Source: Acidobacteriota bacterium
GTDB lineage: Bacteria; Acidobacteriota; Holophagae; Acanthopleuribacterales; Acanthopleuribacteraceae
DNA length: 64,000 bases
Assembly: GCA_002747255.1 (NCBI GenBank)
Contig: PDUC01000027.1
Coordinates: 97,839 to 161,838 of the forward strand
Reading direction: 5' to 3'
Part shown: in pieces, positions 43,415 to 52,810 of the stretch
Layout: every line of letters begins with the position of its first letter
Position numbering within the stretch: the stretch's first letter is position 1
Program-made: the position numbers and the translations under genes
Notes under the pieces: generated by a model
Told to the model about the DNA's origin: nothing
Seen by the model: only the letters and a program-made list of their open reading frames with translations
The model's database searches: none

Positions 43415-45289
43415 CTAATTGGCACGATTGAAAATTAATTGATAGTTTCTCTTTACCAAGGGGTGTTTGGAATTGTGTTTTCTAGCTTCATTCATCCATT
43501 TCAAGGCTTCTTTGGGATCATCGTGAAATTCCAATTCAATATATGCCAAATTGTTCAGTGCATATATATCGTCCGGCTTAATTTCAAGTACAGCCTTCAG
43601 CGTTTTTTCCGCACGATCGATTTGTCCCAGTTCTATCAGTACTCTGGCGATATTATAGAGTGCCACGACCTGTTTATCATTCAATTCAAGAGCCATCTCA
43701 AACTCAGCCAGGCTCTCTTCATATCGTTTTGCAACGAACAACGCTTGAGCCAGGAAATTGTGAAGGCGGGGATCTTTGGGACGTTGCGCTATGACTTTTT
43801 TAAAGTACTCAATGGCTTTTTCCGGTTTGCCAAATTGAGAATAAACAATCCCCAACTCTTTATAGAGCATGATGTGATCACTGTATTTGTCTTTTAAGTC
43901 TTCAAGTGCTTCAATGACTTTAAAGGGAAATTGCATTTCAAATTGTCTGTTTATTTGAATGACACGATAAAGCTCAACGGATTCCAGCGGTGAGGGCAAG
44001 AGATAAGGATCGCCAGTGTCATCCATATAAGTGCCGCCGCCCTGGACATAGCCAAGCCCTGCGAGCATTTCAATCATTTCCTGATCGAGTTGAATATTTT
44101 CCGAATTTTGATTGGCGTTTTCCTCGATATCCTGCATGATGTCCCTCAAAGAGATCAATTCGGGATCCTCACTGTTTGCTGACATATCCTCCAGTTCACC
44201 TGGATCGTTTGTGAGGTCATAGAATTTATCAATAGAGCTGTGATAAAAGCTGTGCGTATCTGTTTGCAGGGAAGCAAGCGGAGACAAGTAGAAACTCTCA
44301 AAGGGAATGTAGGTTTCAGAATAGGCAATTCGTTCCTCGGAACGATAGAGAGAAACACCCTCTATATCTTCAGGCACATGTAAATCAGCATATTCCAAGA
44401 GTGTAGGCATAATGTCTGTCGAACAAACCAACCTATTTACAACACGACCCCGGCTCTTGAAAAGCGGTTTGGAGAAAATCAGTGGAACGTGGGTCGTGCT
44501 TCGATAGCAAAAGAAGCCATGTGTTCTTTCTCCGTGCTCTCCAAACGATTCACCGTGATCCGCCGTAACAACAAGGAGTGTGTTCTCCCAGCGCCCCTGA
44601 TCCTTCAACTGCTTGATCAGTTTGCCAATTTGGAGATCAACATAGGCTATTTCACCAAAGTAGGGGTTGTCGGCATAGGCTTCTTTAAATGGTTCCGGTG
44701 GATCATAAGGCCAATGGGGGTCATAGAAATGGATCCATGTAAAAGTGGGACCCATTTGTTTTTTTAACCATTGCCAGGTACGGTTGATGGTTTCACCCGC
44801 TCTTCGCGTGATAATTGCCTTTTTATTTTTGTTTTCTTTATAGTGAATGATATCGTCATCGTAGATATCGAAGCCTCTGTTTAAACCATAGTCCTTTAAG
44901 AGCATAATCGACCCAATAAAGGCTCCTGTTTGATAGCCCGCCTTTTTAAAGTACTCGGAAATAAGGGGAACGTCTTCACTCAATCGGTAGGTGGAGTTAT
45001 TGTGAACGCCATGGTTCGGTGGTATTTTTCCTGTGAGAATACTTGTATGGGAAGGAAGTGTTATGGACGCTTGTGCAATACAGTTTCCAAAGCGGTTCCC
45101 TGTGGCTGCCAGAGAGTCCAAAACAGGCGTATGAACGCGTTTGTTGCCATAACAACCAATGGCATCGGCCCTGGTTGTATCAATCGTGATCAAGATAATG
45201 TCCTTTTTTTGATTGCTGGAATCTGAACAAGTAACCAGGGTCATGAAAATACTGATAATCAGGGACAACACAACTACTTTCAATTTCAT
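43415..45289 (-). CDS. Sulfatase-like lipoprotein with TPR repeats
   Basis: A 624-residue lipoprotein (lipobox LVTC, Cys21). Residues 28-370 are an alkaline-phosphatase-superfamily/sulfatase domain with ITIDTTRADAIGCYG and VTADHGESFGEHG as metal ligands. The formylglycine site (C/S-x-P-x-R) reads TLPSH at 77-81, so the modified cysteine is replaced by threonine and the arginine by histidine. That argues against a true sulfatase and for a phosphodiesterase, phosphatase or transferase. From about residue 480 to the end there are four TPR repeats, for example PEKAIEYFKKVIAQRPKDPR. It overlaps the small TPR gene upstream by four bases and is anchored to the membrane facing the periplasm. Confidence 0.85.
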   Translation of the reverse strand: MKLKVVVLSLIISIFMTLVTCSDSSNQKKDIILITIDTTRADAIGCYGNKRVHTPVLDSLAATGNRFGNCIAQASITLPSHTSILTGKIPPNHGVHNNSTYRLSEDVPLISEYFKKAGYQTGAFIGSIMLLKDYGLNRGFDIYDDDIIHYKENKNKKAIITRRAGETINRTWQWLKKQMGPTFTWIHFYDPHWPYDPPEPFKEAYADNPYFGEIAYVDLQIGKLIKQLKDQGRWENTLLVVTADHGESFGEHGERTHGFFCYRSTTHVPLIFSKPLFKSRGRVVNRLVCSTDIMPTLLEYADLHVPEDIEGVSLYRSEERIAYSETYIPFESFYLSPLASLQTDTHSFYHSSIDKFYDLTNDPGELEDMSANSEDPELISLRDIMQDIEENANQNSENIQLDQEMIEMLAGLGYVQGGGTYMDDTGDPYLLPSPLESVELYRVIQINRQFEMQFPFKVIEALEDLKDKYSDHIMLYKELGIVYSQFGKPEKAIEYFKKVIAQRPKDPRLHNFLAQALFVAKRYEESLAEFEMALELNDKQVVALYNIARVLIELGQIDRAEKTLKAVLEIKPDDIYALNNLAYIELEFHDDPKEALKWMNEARKHNSKHPLVKRNYQLIFNRAN

Positions 45290-45966
45290 TGATGGAACAC
45301 TCTCATTGTCTTGTAAAAATTGTCCAAGTCCTGACCTTTTTTTAGTTCAGGATAGGTTGTCAACCATTGATAAGCCTCATCGTAAGCTCCAAAGCGGATA
45401 AGCAGAACAAAGTAAACCTTCTTCAAAGAGTTCAGGCCGGGAAACGCCTCTATTTTTTTATTCAGTCGCTCCATCATTTCAACAGGGTTTTTACCCGATT
45501 TATGGATGGAGTCCAGCAGTATTTCCCAACCAAAATCATTAAGCGCATGAAACTCAAGATGATCAAGCAATATATTGATTGCTTTCCCGTGCCTTCCTGT
45601 TGAGGAGTAGAGTCTGGCTAAATTCACTCGAATGGTAGGGTGTTCCGGAAAGCGCTCTAGGAAACGCTCTCCCTGTCTCAAAGCTTCCTCATATTTTTGA
45701 TCGGCACCAAGAATCACAATATGAGCTTCCCAGAACACTTTGTTATCGGGTTCGATCATTAAGAGACGTTTAACAACATCTTTTGCAGATTGCAGCTCTC
45801 CTGTTTCGGTGTAAACTGCCAGTTTTTTTTCCCAGAATTCAGAAGATATGCCTTCTTCAGACCTGGACTGATCTCGCAGCAACGCCAGATCTTTTTCCGG
45901 ATCGTTGGGAGACTCCAAATAGTCGTAGCGGTAAGCAAATAAACAGAGTACAAGAGCGGGAATCAT
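45286..45966 (-). CDS. TPR-repeat protein
   Basis: A 226-residue protein. A short hydrophobic N terminus (MIPALVLCLFAY) could be a signal or anchor. About three to four tetratricopeptide repeats follow (for example QKYEEALRQGERFLERFPEHP, GKAINILLDHLEFHAL). It overlaps the downstream sulfatase-like gene by four bases, so the two are translated together and probably form a complex. A strong bidirectional hairpin lies just upstream of its start. Confidence 0.75.
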   Translation of the reverse strand: MIPALVLCLFAYRYDYLESPNDPEKDLALLRDQSRSEEGISSEFWEKKLAVYTETGELQSAKDVVKRLLMIEPDNKVFWEAHIVILGADQKYEEALRQGERFLERFPEHPTIRVNLARLYSSTGRHGKAINILLDHLEFHALNDFGWEILLDSIHKSGKNPVEMMERLNKKIEAFPGLNSLKKVYFVLLIRFGAYDEAYQWLTTYPELKKGQDLDNFYKTMRVFHQ

Positions 45967-45983
45967 ATTGATATCCTATACAA

Positions 45984-46013
45984 AAAGAGCTGATTATAAA
46001 CAATCAGCTCTTT
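45984..46013. terminator. Perfect 12-base hairpin terminator
   Basis: AAAGAGCTGATT (45984-45995) pairs fully with AATCAGCTCTTT (46002-46013) around a 6-base loop. It lies between the minus-strand IPTL-like gene and the TPR gene and probably ends the former's transcript. Confidence 0.85.
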
Positions 46014-46047
46014 ATAAAATAATTAAAATAATATCAGGAGGTCTGTA

Positions 46048-46806
46048 TTAGCGATTTCTTCTAAGGAACCATGCTCCTGCGACAATGAACATACCGACAA
46101 AAATAATTAAACCAAACTGCCCCAAGGTGGGAACAAAGGATCTGTCTGTCAATGCCGCACTGTAACCGTACCATTGATACATGGGTTGACCTGAATTGCT
46201 TTCAACGATATCCAGCAAGAACCCTGAAAGCCCGCCACCTAAATCACTACCGACAGCGCTGGCAACATTAAACACCACTGACCCACTGGGAGGAAAAGAT
46301 TGAGTGTCAAGGGGGGTTCCCGATGAAGTGAATGCCGATTCTGCATCTGCATCCGTATAAGGTGGAAGCTTTTGTAAACCAAAATCTTCTGCGTCGTAGA
46401 CAGCTAAGTTAATGGGTGATGGACTGTTGTGACTACCATCAAACACCAATTTCATTCCCGAAGCAGATGTCAGTTCTGATACATCAAAAACGTAAAGTGC
46501 TTTCGAGGTGTTCTCTACAGTAGTACTGTTCCACGATGAAAAAAAAGTGCCCTCTGTGCCAAACATAGTGGATGCATAGGTTGCTGTACTGAAGGCGCCA
46601 TAGGTGTCACTCAACACATGGTGAAGAAGAATGCCCTGACCAACAACAGGAGCCAAGGTTGGTGTGATGTCATCCGCTGCCCGATCGGGTAATTCCGTAA
46701 TTTTGACTCTTTTTACATAGTTATCTCTATTTTCCCGGTCAATTTGACCAAAGATTGCCAAACCCACCAAAGATAATACAACAATCATTAAAAGCTTTTT
46801 TTTCAT
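46048..46806 (-). CDS. Exported protein with IPTL-CTERM-like sorting tail
   Basis: A 252-residue exported protein. It has a signal peptide (residues 1-21, MKKKLLMIVVLSLVGLAIFG), a beta-rich body and a C-terminal tail that reads VPTLGQFG, a hydrophobic stretch, then RRNR. This tail fits the IPTL-CTERM sorting signal (motif, membrane span, basic end), which is cut by an exosortase-like enzyme so the protein is retained at the surface. The body has FVFDGSHNSPSPINLAV-like segments without recognised domain. An upstream promoter (46860-46888) and a downstream hairpin make it monocistronic. Partner enzymes for this signal are not visible in the window. Confidence 0.75.
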   Translation of the reverse strand: MKKKLLMIVVLSLVGLAIFGQIDRENRDNYVKRVKITELPDRAADDITPTLAPVVGQGILLHHVLSDTYGAFSTATYASTMFGTEGTFFSSWNSTTVENTSKALYVFDVSELTSASGMKLVFDGSHNSPSPINLAVYDAEDFGLQKLPPYTDADAESAFTSSGTPLDTQSFPPSGSVVFNVASAVGSDLGGGLSGFLLDIVESNSGQPMYQWYGYSAALTDRSFVPTLGQFGLIIFVGMFIVAGAWFLRRNR

Positions 46807-46859
46807 TGATCTTGCCCTCCGACAATAAAAATCTTTTGGTTTATTTAATACCAGACCCC

Positions 46860-46888
46860 TTTATACTATATTTAAAAGTGATACCCAA
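46860..46888 (-). promoter_or_regulatory. Candidate promoter of IPTL-like gene
   Basis: On the minus strand, -35 TTGGGT (46883-46888) and -10 TATAAA (46860-46865) are separated by 17 bases, about 54 bases before the start codon. Confidence 0.4.
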
Positions 46889-46941
46889 ATACTTTTTATC
46901 GTTTCTTTGCTTTTTTGTGACATTTCCTATTTCAAATGCCG

Positions 46942-47412
46942 TTACTCTTTTTCTACATTACCCATGAACACCGACATCTTGGCAGTTTTAAACCACTGTA
47001 ATTCAAAAAACTTCGGATGCGCATCCAATAAGCTCTTCAGTTGTTTCTCACTCAGGACATCTCTTACATACAGATAAGCTTCCAGCTTCAAGTTCTCCAT
47101 TTTTCTCAACTCGGGTCGAAGCTTTTCACGCCAGTCCTTTTCAATCGATTTTGAACTGTTTTGTTTTTCCAGGAATTTCCTTTTTATGAGACCTTTTTGT
47201 TGTCTGATAGCCGTCTGAATGGTCCAATAATCAACTTGATACCTCTGTAAGACCGCCTGAAGGGATTCAACAACATCCTTTTCGAGATCCAGATGCTGCA
47301 AAATGGTCTCCTGGTTCCACCACTGAATGTAGCGTTTTCTGGGGTGAACTCGATTGGGTTCTTCCATGCAGCAGACACCCATATTGATTAAAAAGATCAG
47401 CAAAATATTCAT
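46942..47412 (-). CDS. Spy/CpxP-like exported protein
   Basis: A 156-residue protein starting with a hydrophobic signal-like segment that ends in a cysteine pair (GVCC), so it may be a lipoprotein. The mature part is helical and charged (EKDVVESLQAVLQRYQVDYWTIQTAIRQQ, LSEKQLKSLLD), like periplasmic Spy/CpxP chaperones and metal-responsive sensors, but the LTxxQ motif is not exact. I chose the ATG at 47412 rather than a GTG three codons upstream. It begins 13 bases after the UbiA-like gene stop, so it is probably the second gene of that transcript. Confidence 0.6.
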   Translation of the reverse strand: MNILLIFLINMGVCCMEEPNRVHPRKRYIQWWNQETILQHLDLEKDVVESLQAVLQRYQVDYWTIQTAIRQQKGLIKRKFLEKQNSSKSIEKDWREKLRPELRKMENLKLEAYLYVRDVLSEKQLKSLLDAHPKFFELQWFKTAKMSVFMGNVEKE

Positions 47413-47425
47413 ACCTGACACCTAC

Positions 47426-49009
47426 CTAAAGTAAAACGCTTGGGTCCATAAAAACGAAGACGCCCACAATGGACATGAACAGATAGTACACAATAAAAAC
47501 ATGTGTTTCGTTAATAACGGGCCTGGTGATGATGTAAAAATTCAAAGCTCCTGCCAGAACCGCAAAAGGTAAAAGCAACGGTATACCCAGAATAAAGGGC
47601 ACAAGACAGAACGACAGCAGAACAAGGACACCTGTAAAGAGTTTCCCCGCCCTTTCTCCCAAGAGCACTGGCAGAGTCCATGTACCCGTGGCCTGATCGC
47701 CCTTGTAATCGGCTATATCTTTCGTGGTAAATGAAAGGGTGAAGCAAAGTAAGATCATGAGCGAAATGGTAGATGGAAAACCCGCAAAAAGTTTACCCGA
47801 TCTCATCTGATTCATCACAAAATAGCCATGAGTTATACTGGCATAACCGATTAGAAGCACCAACAAGGACCCAAAAGCAATGGATAACGTCGCCAAAAAA
47901 GGCAGACGTTTCAAACGAAATGGATCAAATGAGTAAATCATACTAATCGACAAACACGCCAATGTCAGAGCAAAAGATGTCCACGAAAGAGTTGCGGCAA
48001 AAAAGAGGGAAAAAAGACTGAAAGCAACGCCAATATGAAGGGCATCATGCTTGGATAATTGACCTTGCACAAGCGGTCTGTATGGTTTTGAGAGCTTATC
48101 GGCCTCAAAGTCTGAAATATCATTTAAAAAAACCGAACTCATCCAAAGCGAAAAGACCACAATAATCAACAAAATCAAAGCCAACCAGCCCGATACGTCG
48201 CTCATTTCAAAGGGGAAGCCATACTGCAAAAAACCGAGATACAATCCAAAACCCAGCATACCCAGGTAATGCGTAACCCTAAAAGGCCGAATATTTCCAA
48301 GTATGGATTTTAATTTAACCGAGTCAAAACGCCAGTACCAGAAACAGAGCAGGAAAAAGAGTATAATAGCAAAAAAAGCCGCTCTGTTTCTTCGAATATC
48401 GAGGTACGATCGGTGTTGGAACTCGTTGAAGAAGGCTTTGTGGTTAATTAACAATTCAGGTACGCTGCCACATAAAAAAATAAGGACATAAGCCAACACG
48501 GAAGCGAGTAAGGCCTTCCAGGGCTTTTGGGTCTTGATCCAAACCACAACTCCCATCCCGACGATGATAAAAAGAAGCTCTGTTTTCAAACCAACGACAG
48601 GTAGTTTCCCATTCATTCCGGAATAGAAAGTAAGGAATTGTCTCACTAAAAACTCAAAATCTCCTTTGACATAAAAGATTCTGGAAATGGGTGTCCCTGT
48701 TATTTTTCCATAAAAGAAGTCGATAATGGGCGGAGACCAGATTACGGGCAGAAATATCAGTAGGAGCTTGGATGTTTTTTCAATGGGTTCCCTCACAATG
48801 AAGTTCATCACAAAGGTTAGAAACAAAAAAAGAACCAGATAGAAAAACATGAAATGCAATAGAAAGTTCTTGGGGTGAATGATAACGCCGTCAAGGTAAA
48901 CTACCGATTCAAGAATCATGCGTATGACAATAATTGAAAAAACAGAAAGTATGTAGGCCAATGGCGTAATTGTTTGATTCTCCAATCTCAAGATGTATTT
49001 TTTAAGCAA
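47426..49009 (-). CDS. UbiA-family prenyltransferase with extra N-terminal membrane domain
   Basis: A 527-residue polytopic membrane protein. The C-terminal half (about 240-527) is a UbiA prenyltransferase with both aspartate motifs: NDISDFEAD at 296-304 and DIADYKGD further on. It transfers an isoprenyl chain from a diphosphate to an aromatic or other acceptor. The N-terminal 230 residues add about six helices not found in ordinary UbiA (usually about 290 residues), with no recognised motif. The acceptor is unknown; menaquinone, chlorophyll-type or haem-like products are possible for such fusions. The Spy-like gene follows 13 bases later. Confidence 0.85.
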   Translation of the reverse strand: MLKKYILRLENQTITPLAYILSVFSIIVIRMILESVVYLDGVIIHPKNFLLHFMFFYLVLFLFLTFVMNFIVREPIEKTSKLLLIFLPVIWSPPIIDFFYGKITGTPISRIFYVKGDFEFLVRQFLTFYSGMNGKLPVVGLKTELLFIIVGMGVVVWIKTQKPWKALLASVLAYVLIFLCGSVPELLINHKAFFNEFQHRSYLDIRRNRAAFFAIILFFLLCFWYWRFDSVKLKSILGNIRPFRVTHYLGMLGFGLYLGFLQYGFPFEMSDVSGWLALILLIIVVFSLWMSSVFLNDISDFEADKLSKPYRPLVQGQLSKHDALHIGVAFSLFSLFFAATLSWTSFALTLACLSISMIYSFDPFRLKRLPFLATLSIAFGSLLVLLIGYASITHGYFVMNQMRSGKLFAGFPSTISLMILLCFTLSFTTKDIADYKGDQATGTWTLPVLLGERAGKLFTGVLVLLSFCLVPFILGIPLLLPFAVLAGALNFYIITRPVINETHVFIVYYLFMSIVGVFVFMDPSVLL

Positions 49010-49355
49010 AACCGTACCCTCTTATCCTCAAACATCAGAAGACCTTTACACTACCACAATCGCACTTACTTGCTCAATAACCATTGTTGAGCTCTCAACC
49101 TGCGCCTGCTTTCTCACTCATGCCGTACAACTTATTTTCGATTTATATACAAAGAAAGTACCGAAGCACTTCACTGCGTTCTCAATGGCGACTTCTAAAC
49201 ACCAACAGGATTAGGCTCAAAACGCGATCCGGCATTGACTAAAGACGAGCAGGCAAGCCCTTCTATGTTTAAAATGAAGAAACTGATAGAATAATTATCG
49301 GTCCTTGAAAAAATACACGCCACTTCAATGTAAATCACCGGGGTTGGGATCCGCC
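49010..49355. other. Divergent intergenic region
   Basis: This is 346 bases between the UbiA-family gene and the GH77 gene. A GCTCAA/TTGAGC inverted repeat lies at 49072-49092. No -35/-10 pair fits well. Nothing else is seen. Confidence 0.35.
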
Positions 49356-52076
49356 ATGAAAATAACCTTTAAAATTCACTTTAACACACACTTTGGCCAA
49401 CAACTCGCCATTTTGGGAAATTGTGACGCTCTGGGAAATTGGAACCCCAGTCAAGCTGTTTTTATGAGTCATATCGACCACGGCTACTGGGTTGCCAACT
49501 TAGAACTTCCACAGAGGTCGCACTATAAATTCACCTACAAGTATGTCATCTTTCACGGAGAGCATCTCGAATGGGAAGAAGGTCAGAACAGACAGTTTCA
49601 GGCCAAGGGATCATTGAAACACGTTGAATGTCAAGATTATTGGCGTTCCAGTTGTGACCCCAGAAACACACTGTTCACGGCCGCTTTTGCCAAAAACATT
49701 ATGGCTAGAAAAAAGCCCAAAAAAAAAGCGAAAATATCCCATGCAGACTGGGTTCTGAGACTCCAGGTCTACGCTCCCCGGGTTAAAAAAACCGACCATG
49801 TTTGCGTACTTGGCTCCGACTACACTTTGGGAAACTGGAACCCCAAAAAAGCCCTGGAAATGGACTCAAAGAATTTTCCCCTGTGGAAAGTTGAATTCTC
49901 TCCCAAAAAAAAGGCTCAATTGCTGGAATACAAATTCGGCATTCGCAATTCTATTTCTGGCGAAATAACAACCATCGAACAGGGTGCCAACAGAAAGCTC
50001 TGGATTCCTCCTGCAAGCGAAAAGAGCCTGGTTATCCTGACAGACTATTCGCTTTCCTACCCCATTGGCAACTGGAAGGGTGCTGGCGTTGCCGTTCCCG
50101 TTTTCTCCCTGCGCACATCCAGCTCCATGGGTGTTGGAGAGTTTCTCGACCTGAAGAAATGTGTGGATTGGGCGAAAGCCTGCGGCATGAAGATCATTCA
50201 GCTGCTGCCCATTAATGACACCAACCGGACAGGAAGCTTGTCCGACCGCTCACCCTACTCGGCTATTTCAAGCTCGGCTCTCAACCCCATTTACATGAAC
50301 ATCCAAGCAACGGCCAAAGGCTCACGTTACATCAGCCAAAGGGAACTGGAGCAGCTTCGTCGTATTTTTGAGTCCAACCCGAACCTGGACTATGCCAGTG
50401 TCTACGAAAACAAACTCAAGATTTTAAAAACGCTATACAACGAGCAGAAAGAAGCCTTTATGACGGCCAAAAGCACCCAGGTCTTCTTCAATGAAAACAA
50501 ACACTGGCTCTATCCCTACGCTCTCTTTCGCGTATACAGTGAAAAATACGGCCACACAAACTTCAAACAATGGAAAAAAAATGCCAAGTTCAGACACAAT
50601 CTCCACGTTCTGGAGTGGAACCGGCATCTACCGCTCATCAAAGAGATCGCATTCTGGGTATTTATCCAGTACCACCTGCATATTCAGCTCCAGGAAGCCT
50701 CTCTGTATGCAAGACAAAAGCACGTCGTTTTAAAGGTCGATATCCCCATGGATGTCGCAAAGAACAGTGTGGATACATGGGTTTATCCAGAGCTCTTTAA
50801 CACCAGAGTGCATGCGGGTGCACCGCCGAATGATGACGCTCCTCAAGGACAGAGCTGGGAAACAGCCACTTTCAACTGGGATGAAATGCGAAACAATCAA
50901 TTTGCCTGGTGGAAATCCCGTCTCATTCATCTGTCGCAATACTTTGATTTCTTTTGCGTTGATCGCATACCCGATTTCTTTCGCACGTGGGAAGTTCCAA
51001 AAGAAGCCGTTCACGGTACTTTGGGTATCTACAACAAGACAATTCCCTACCACATTGATGAAATGAGAGAAAAAGGGTTGAACTTTGACCACACACGTTT
51101 CTGCAAACCCTACATACGAGAACACATACTCCAGGCTCTTCTGGGTTGGCGCAAGCAGGGAGTCTCCGAATACTTCTTCGATGAAATCGAGCCCGGAGTT
51201 TACAATTTCAAAAACAACTTTGACACACAGAAAAAAATTCAAGCTTTCTTTGAAAAGCGAAAAAGGGAAAAATCACAAGACCCCTTTGACTCAATACTTG
51301 AGAACATTTTAATGGATCTCCACGATGAAGTCCTTTTCATACAGGATCCTGGCTCGGACAGTTCATACTTTCATCCGCGACATTCTCTGATGAAAACCCG
51401 CTCTTTCAGGGAACTGGATGCCCATTCACAAGCGGTTTTAAAAGAAATGCATGCCGATTATTTCAACTCCAGACAAGAAGATTTCTGGCGACTGGAAGGA
51501 TTGTGGAAACTCCAGGCTGTCCGATATGCAACTGAAATGCTTGTTTGTGGAAATGCTGCCGGAACGATTCCCCAATGTGTACCGGCCGTCATGGATGAGT
51601 TAAATATTTTGAAGCTCTGCATTCAGCGCATGCCTTCCGACAGCCAAATCGAGTTTGCACACCCGGCTGACTACCCCTATCTCTCCGTTTGCACAACGTC
51701 AAGTCACGACATGGCACCAATCCGATTGTGGTGGGAAAGTGATCGCGAGAAGGCTCAGCGGTTTTATCACTCCGTGTTGGGAAAACACGGGCCAGCGCCC
51801 CGGTTTGCAGAGGATTGGCTCTGTAAAGAGATCCTCGCTCAACACCTTCACGCTCCTTCCATGTGGGCGATTTTTCCTCTTCAGGATCTACTGGCCATCA
51901 ATCACCAACTGAGACGCGACCATCCCCATGAGGAGCAGGTATACGATCCAGGCAACCCCACTCAGCAGTGGCAATACAGAATGCATCTCAAATTGGAAGA
52001 CCTGCTCAAAGCCGTGGACTTCAATTCGGATATCAAAGAGCTGATCATCCAATCGGGGCGTCATTCCAACTATTAG
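49356..52076 (+). CDS. DPE2-like GH77 protein, probably inactive
   Basis: A 906-residue protein. The architecture is that of DPE2/MalQ of the Bacteroidota-plant type: two N-terminal starch-binding CBM20 domains (about 1-95 and 125-240; GNCDALGNWNPSQA and GSDYTLGNWNPKKA), then a GH77 4-alpha-glucanotransferase domain with an insert. In the active site the nucleophile Asp536 remains, but the preceding arginine is cysteine and the following histidine is arginine (CVDR for RIDH). The acid/base motif EDLG is NAAG at 733-736, so the catalytic glutamate is missing. The third aspartate (Asp785, SSHD) remains. It may bind glucans without transferring them. I chose the ATG at 49356 after GGGAT. Confidence 0.85.
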   Translation: MKITFKIHFNTHFGQQLAILGNCDALGNWNPSQAVFMSHIDHGYWVANLELPQRSHYKFTYKYVIFHGEHLEWEEGQNRQFQAKGSLKHVECQDYWRSSCDPRNTLFTAAFAKNIMARKKPKKKAKISHADWVLRLQVYAPRVKKTDHVCVLGSDYTLGNWNPKKALEMDSKNFPLWKVEFSPKKKAQLLEYKFGIRNSISGEITTIEQGANRKLWIPPASEKSLVILTDYSLSYPIGNWKGAGVAVPVFSLRTSSSMGVGEFLDLKKCVDWAKACGMKIIQLLPINDTNRTGSLSDRSPYSAISSSALNPIYMNIQATAKGSRYISQRELEQLRRIFESNPNLDYASVYENKLKILKTLYNEQKEAFMTAKSTQVFFNENKHWLYPYALFRVYSEKYGHTNFKQWKKNAKFRHNLHVLEWNRHLPLIKEIAFWVFIQYHLHIQLQEASLYARQKHVVLKVDIPMDVAKNSVDTWVYPELFNTRVHAGAPPNDDAPQGQSWETATFNWDEMRNNQFAWWKSRLIHLSQYFDFFCVDRIPDFFRTWEVPKEAVHGTLGIYNKTIPYHIDEMREKGLNFDHTRFCKPYIREHILQALLGWRKQGVSEYFFDEIEPGVYNFKNNFDTQKKIQAFFEKRKREKSQDPFDSILENILMDLHDEVLFIQDPGSDSSYFHPRHSLMKTRSFRELDAHSQAVLKEMHADYFNSRQEDFWRLEGLWKLQAVRYATEMLVCGNAAGTIPQCVPAVMDELNILKLCIQRMPSDSQIEFAHPADYPYLSVCTTSSHDMAPIRLWWESDREKAQRFYHSVLGKHGPAPRFAEDWLCKEILAQHLHAPSMWAIFPLQDLLAINHQLRRDHPHEEQVYDPGNPTQQWQYRMHLKLEDLLKAVDFNSDIKELIIQSGRHSNY

Positions 52077-52159
52077 CCAAATTGAGAACATCCATGCCCA
52101 AAAGGATGATTCAACTTTTTTTACACGATCTTCTTGTGCTTCCCCAATAGACCATTGGC

Positions 52160-52810
52160 CTAAAAAGACTTCAGGACACTCTCTGGTTTAATGGTTCTGA
52201 TGTGACGGATGGTTTTGATATCCCTTTCTGAACCGGAAAAGCTCTGAAGTTCCGGAATCGACAGTGTAATCACCCGTCTTTTGAATTGACTCTCACCTGT
52301 GTGAATACTGGAAATCCACAAACGATCTCTCTCTTCGACTATTATTTGAAGGTGTGTTTTCGGGTTGAGATCCTTCAATTTTGGTTTCAGTTGAGTACAG
52401 AACGCCTTGATCTCTCTGATAAATGCCTCAAAATTAGCTTCTCTGATGACCCTTTTACGATTGAGCTCCTCGTTGAATGCACGTGCTTTTCTTTGGTGGT
52501 CTCTCAGGTTTTCAACCACGACAGGCGTCATTTTCTGTTTTTTTTCTCTTCTAATGCCCGTGAAGGAGTTCCTGTCATTGCTGTGATGTACAGGCACGAT
52601 CAGAACCATCTGACTGTCTCCGATCATGTAGCCTCTTACAGGGTCGCAGGACTGAATTCTGATTCCCTCGACTTTACTGTTCAGTTCTTTGAAAAGCAGC
52701 TCTTCCATGGCTAAAACGGCCTCCCAAGGCGAGAGCCTTGCCGCCGGTTTTTCCAGTTTGGCTTCAGGGTTCGCTCCAAGCAGAAGAAAGAGACAAAACA
52801 GACTGCTCAT
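52160..52810 (-). CDS. Exported protein of sigma-factor operon
   Basis: A 216-residue protein with a signal-like N terminus (MSSLFCLFLLLGANPEA). The mature part is mostly charged and helical, with an EKKQKMTPVVVENLRDHQRKARAF region; no family recognised. I chose the ATG at 52810, which overlaps the stop of the anti-sigma gene by four bases. A much longer frame runs back into that gene and is not used. As the last gene of the sigma-factor unit it may be a periplasmic output or a sensor of the stress handled by the pair. Confidence 0.7.
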   Translation of the reverse strand: MSSLFCLFLLLGANPEAKLEKPAARLSPWEAVLAMEELLFKELNSKVEGIRIQSCDPVRGYMIGDSQMVLIVPVHHSNDRNSFTGIRREKKQKMTPVVVENLRDHQRKARAFNEELNRKRVIREANFEAFIREIKAFCTQLKPKLKDLNPKTHLQIIVEERDRLWISSIHTGESQFKRRVITLSIPELQSFSGSERDIKTIRHIRTIKPESVLKSF

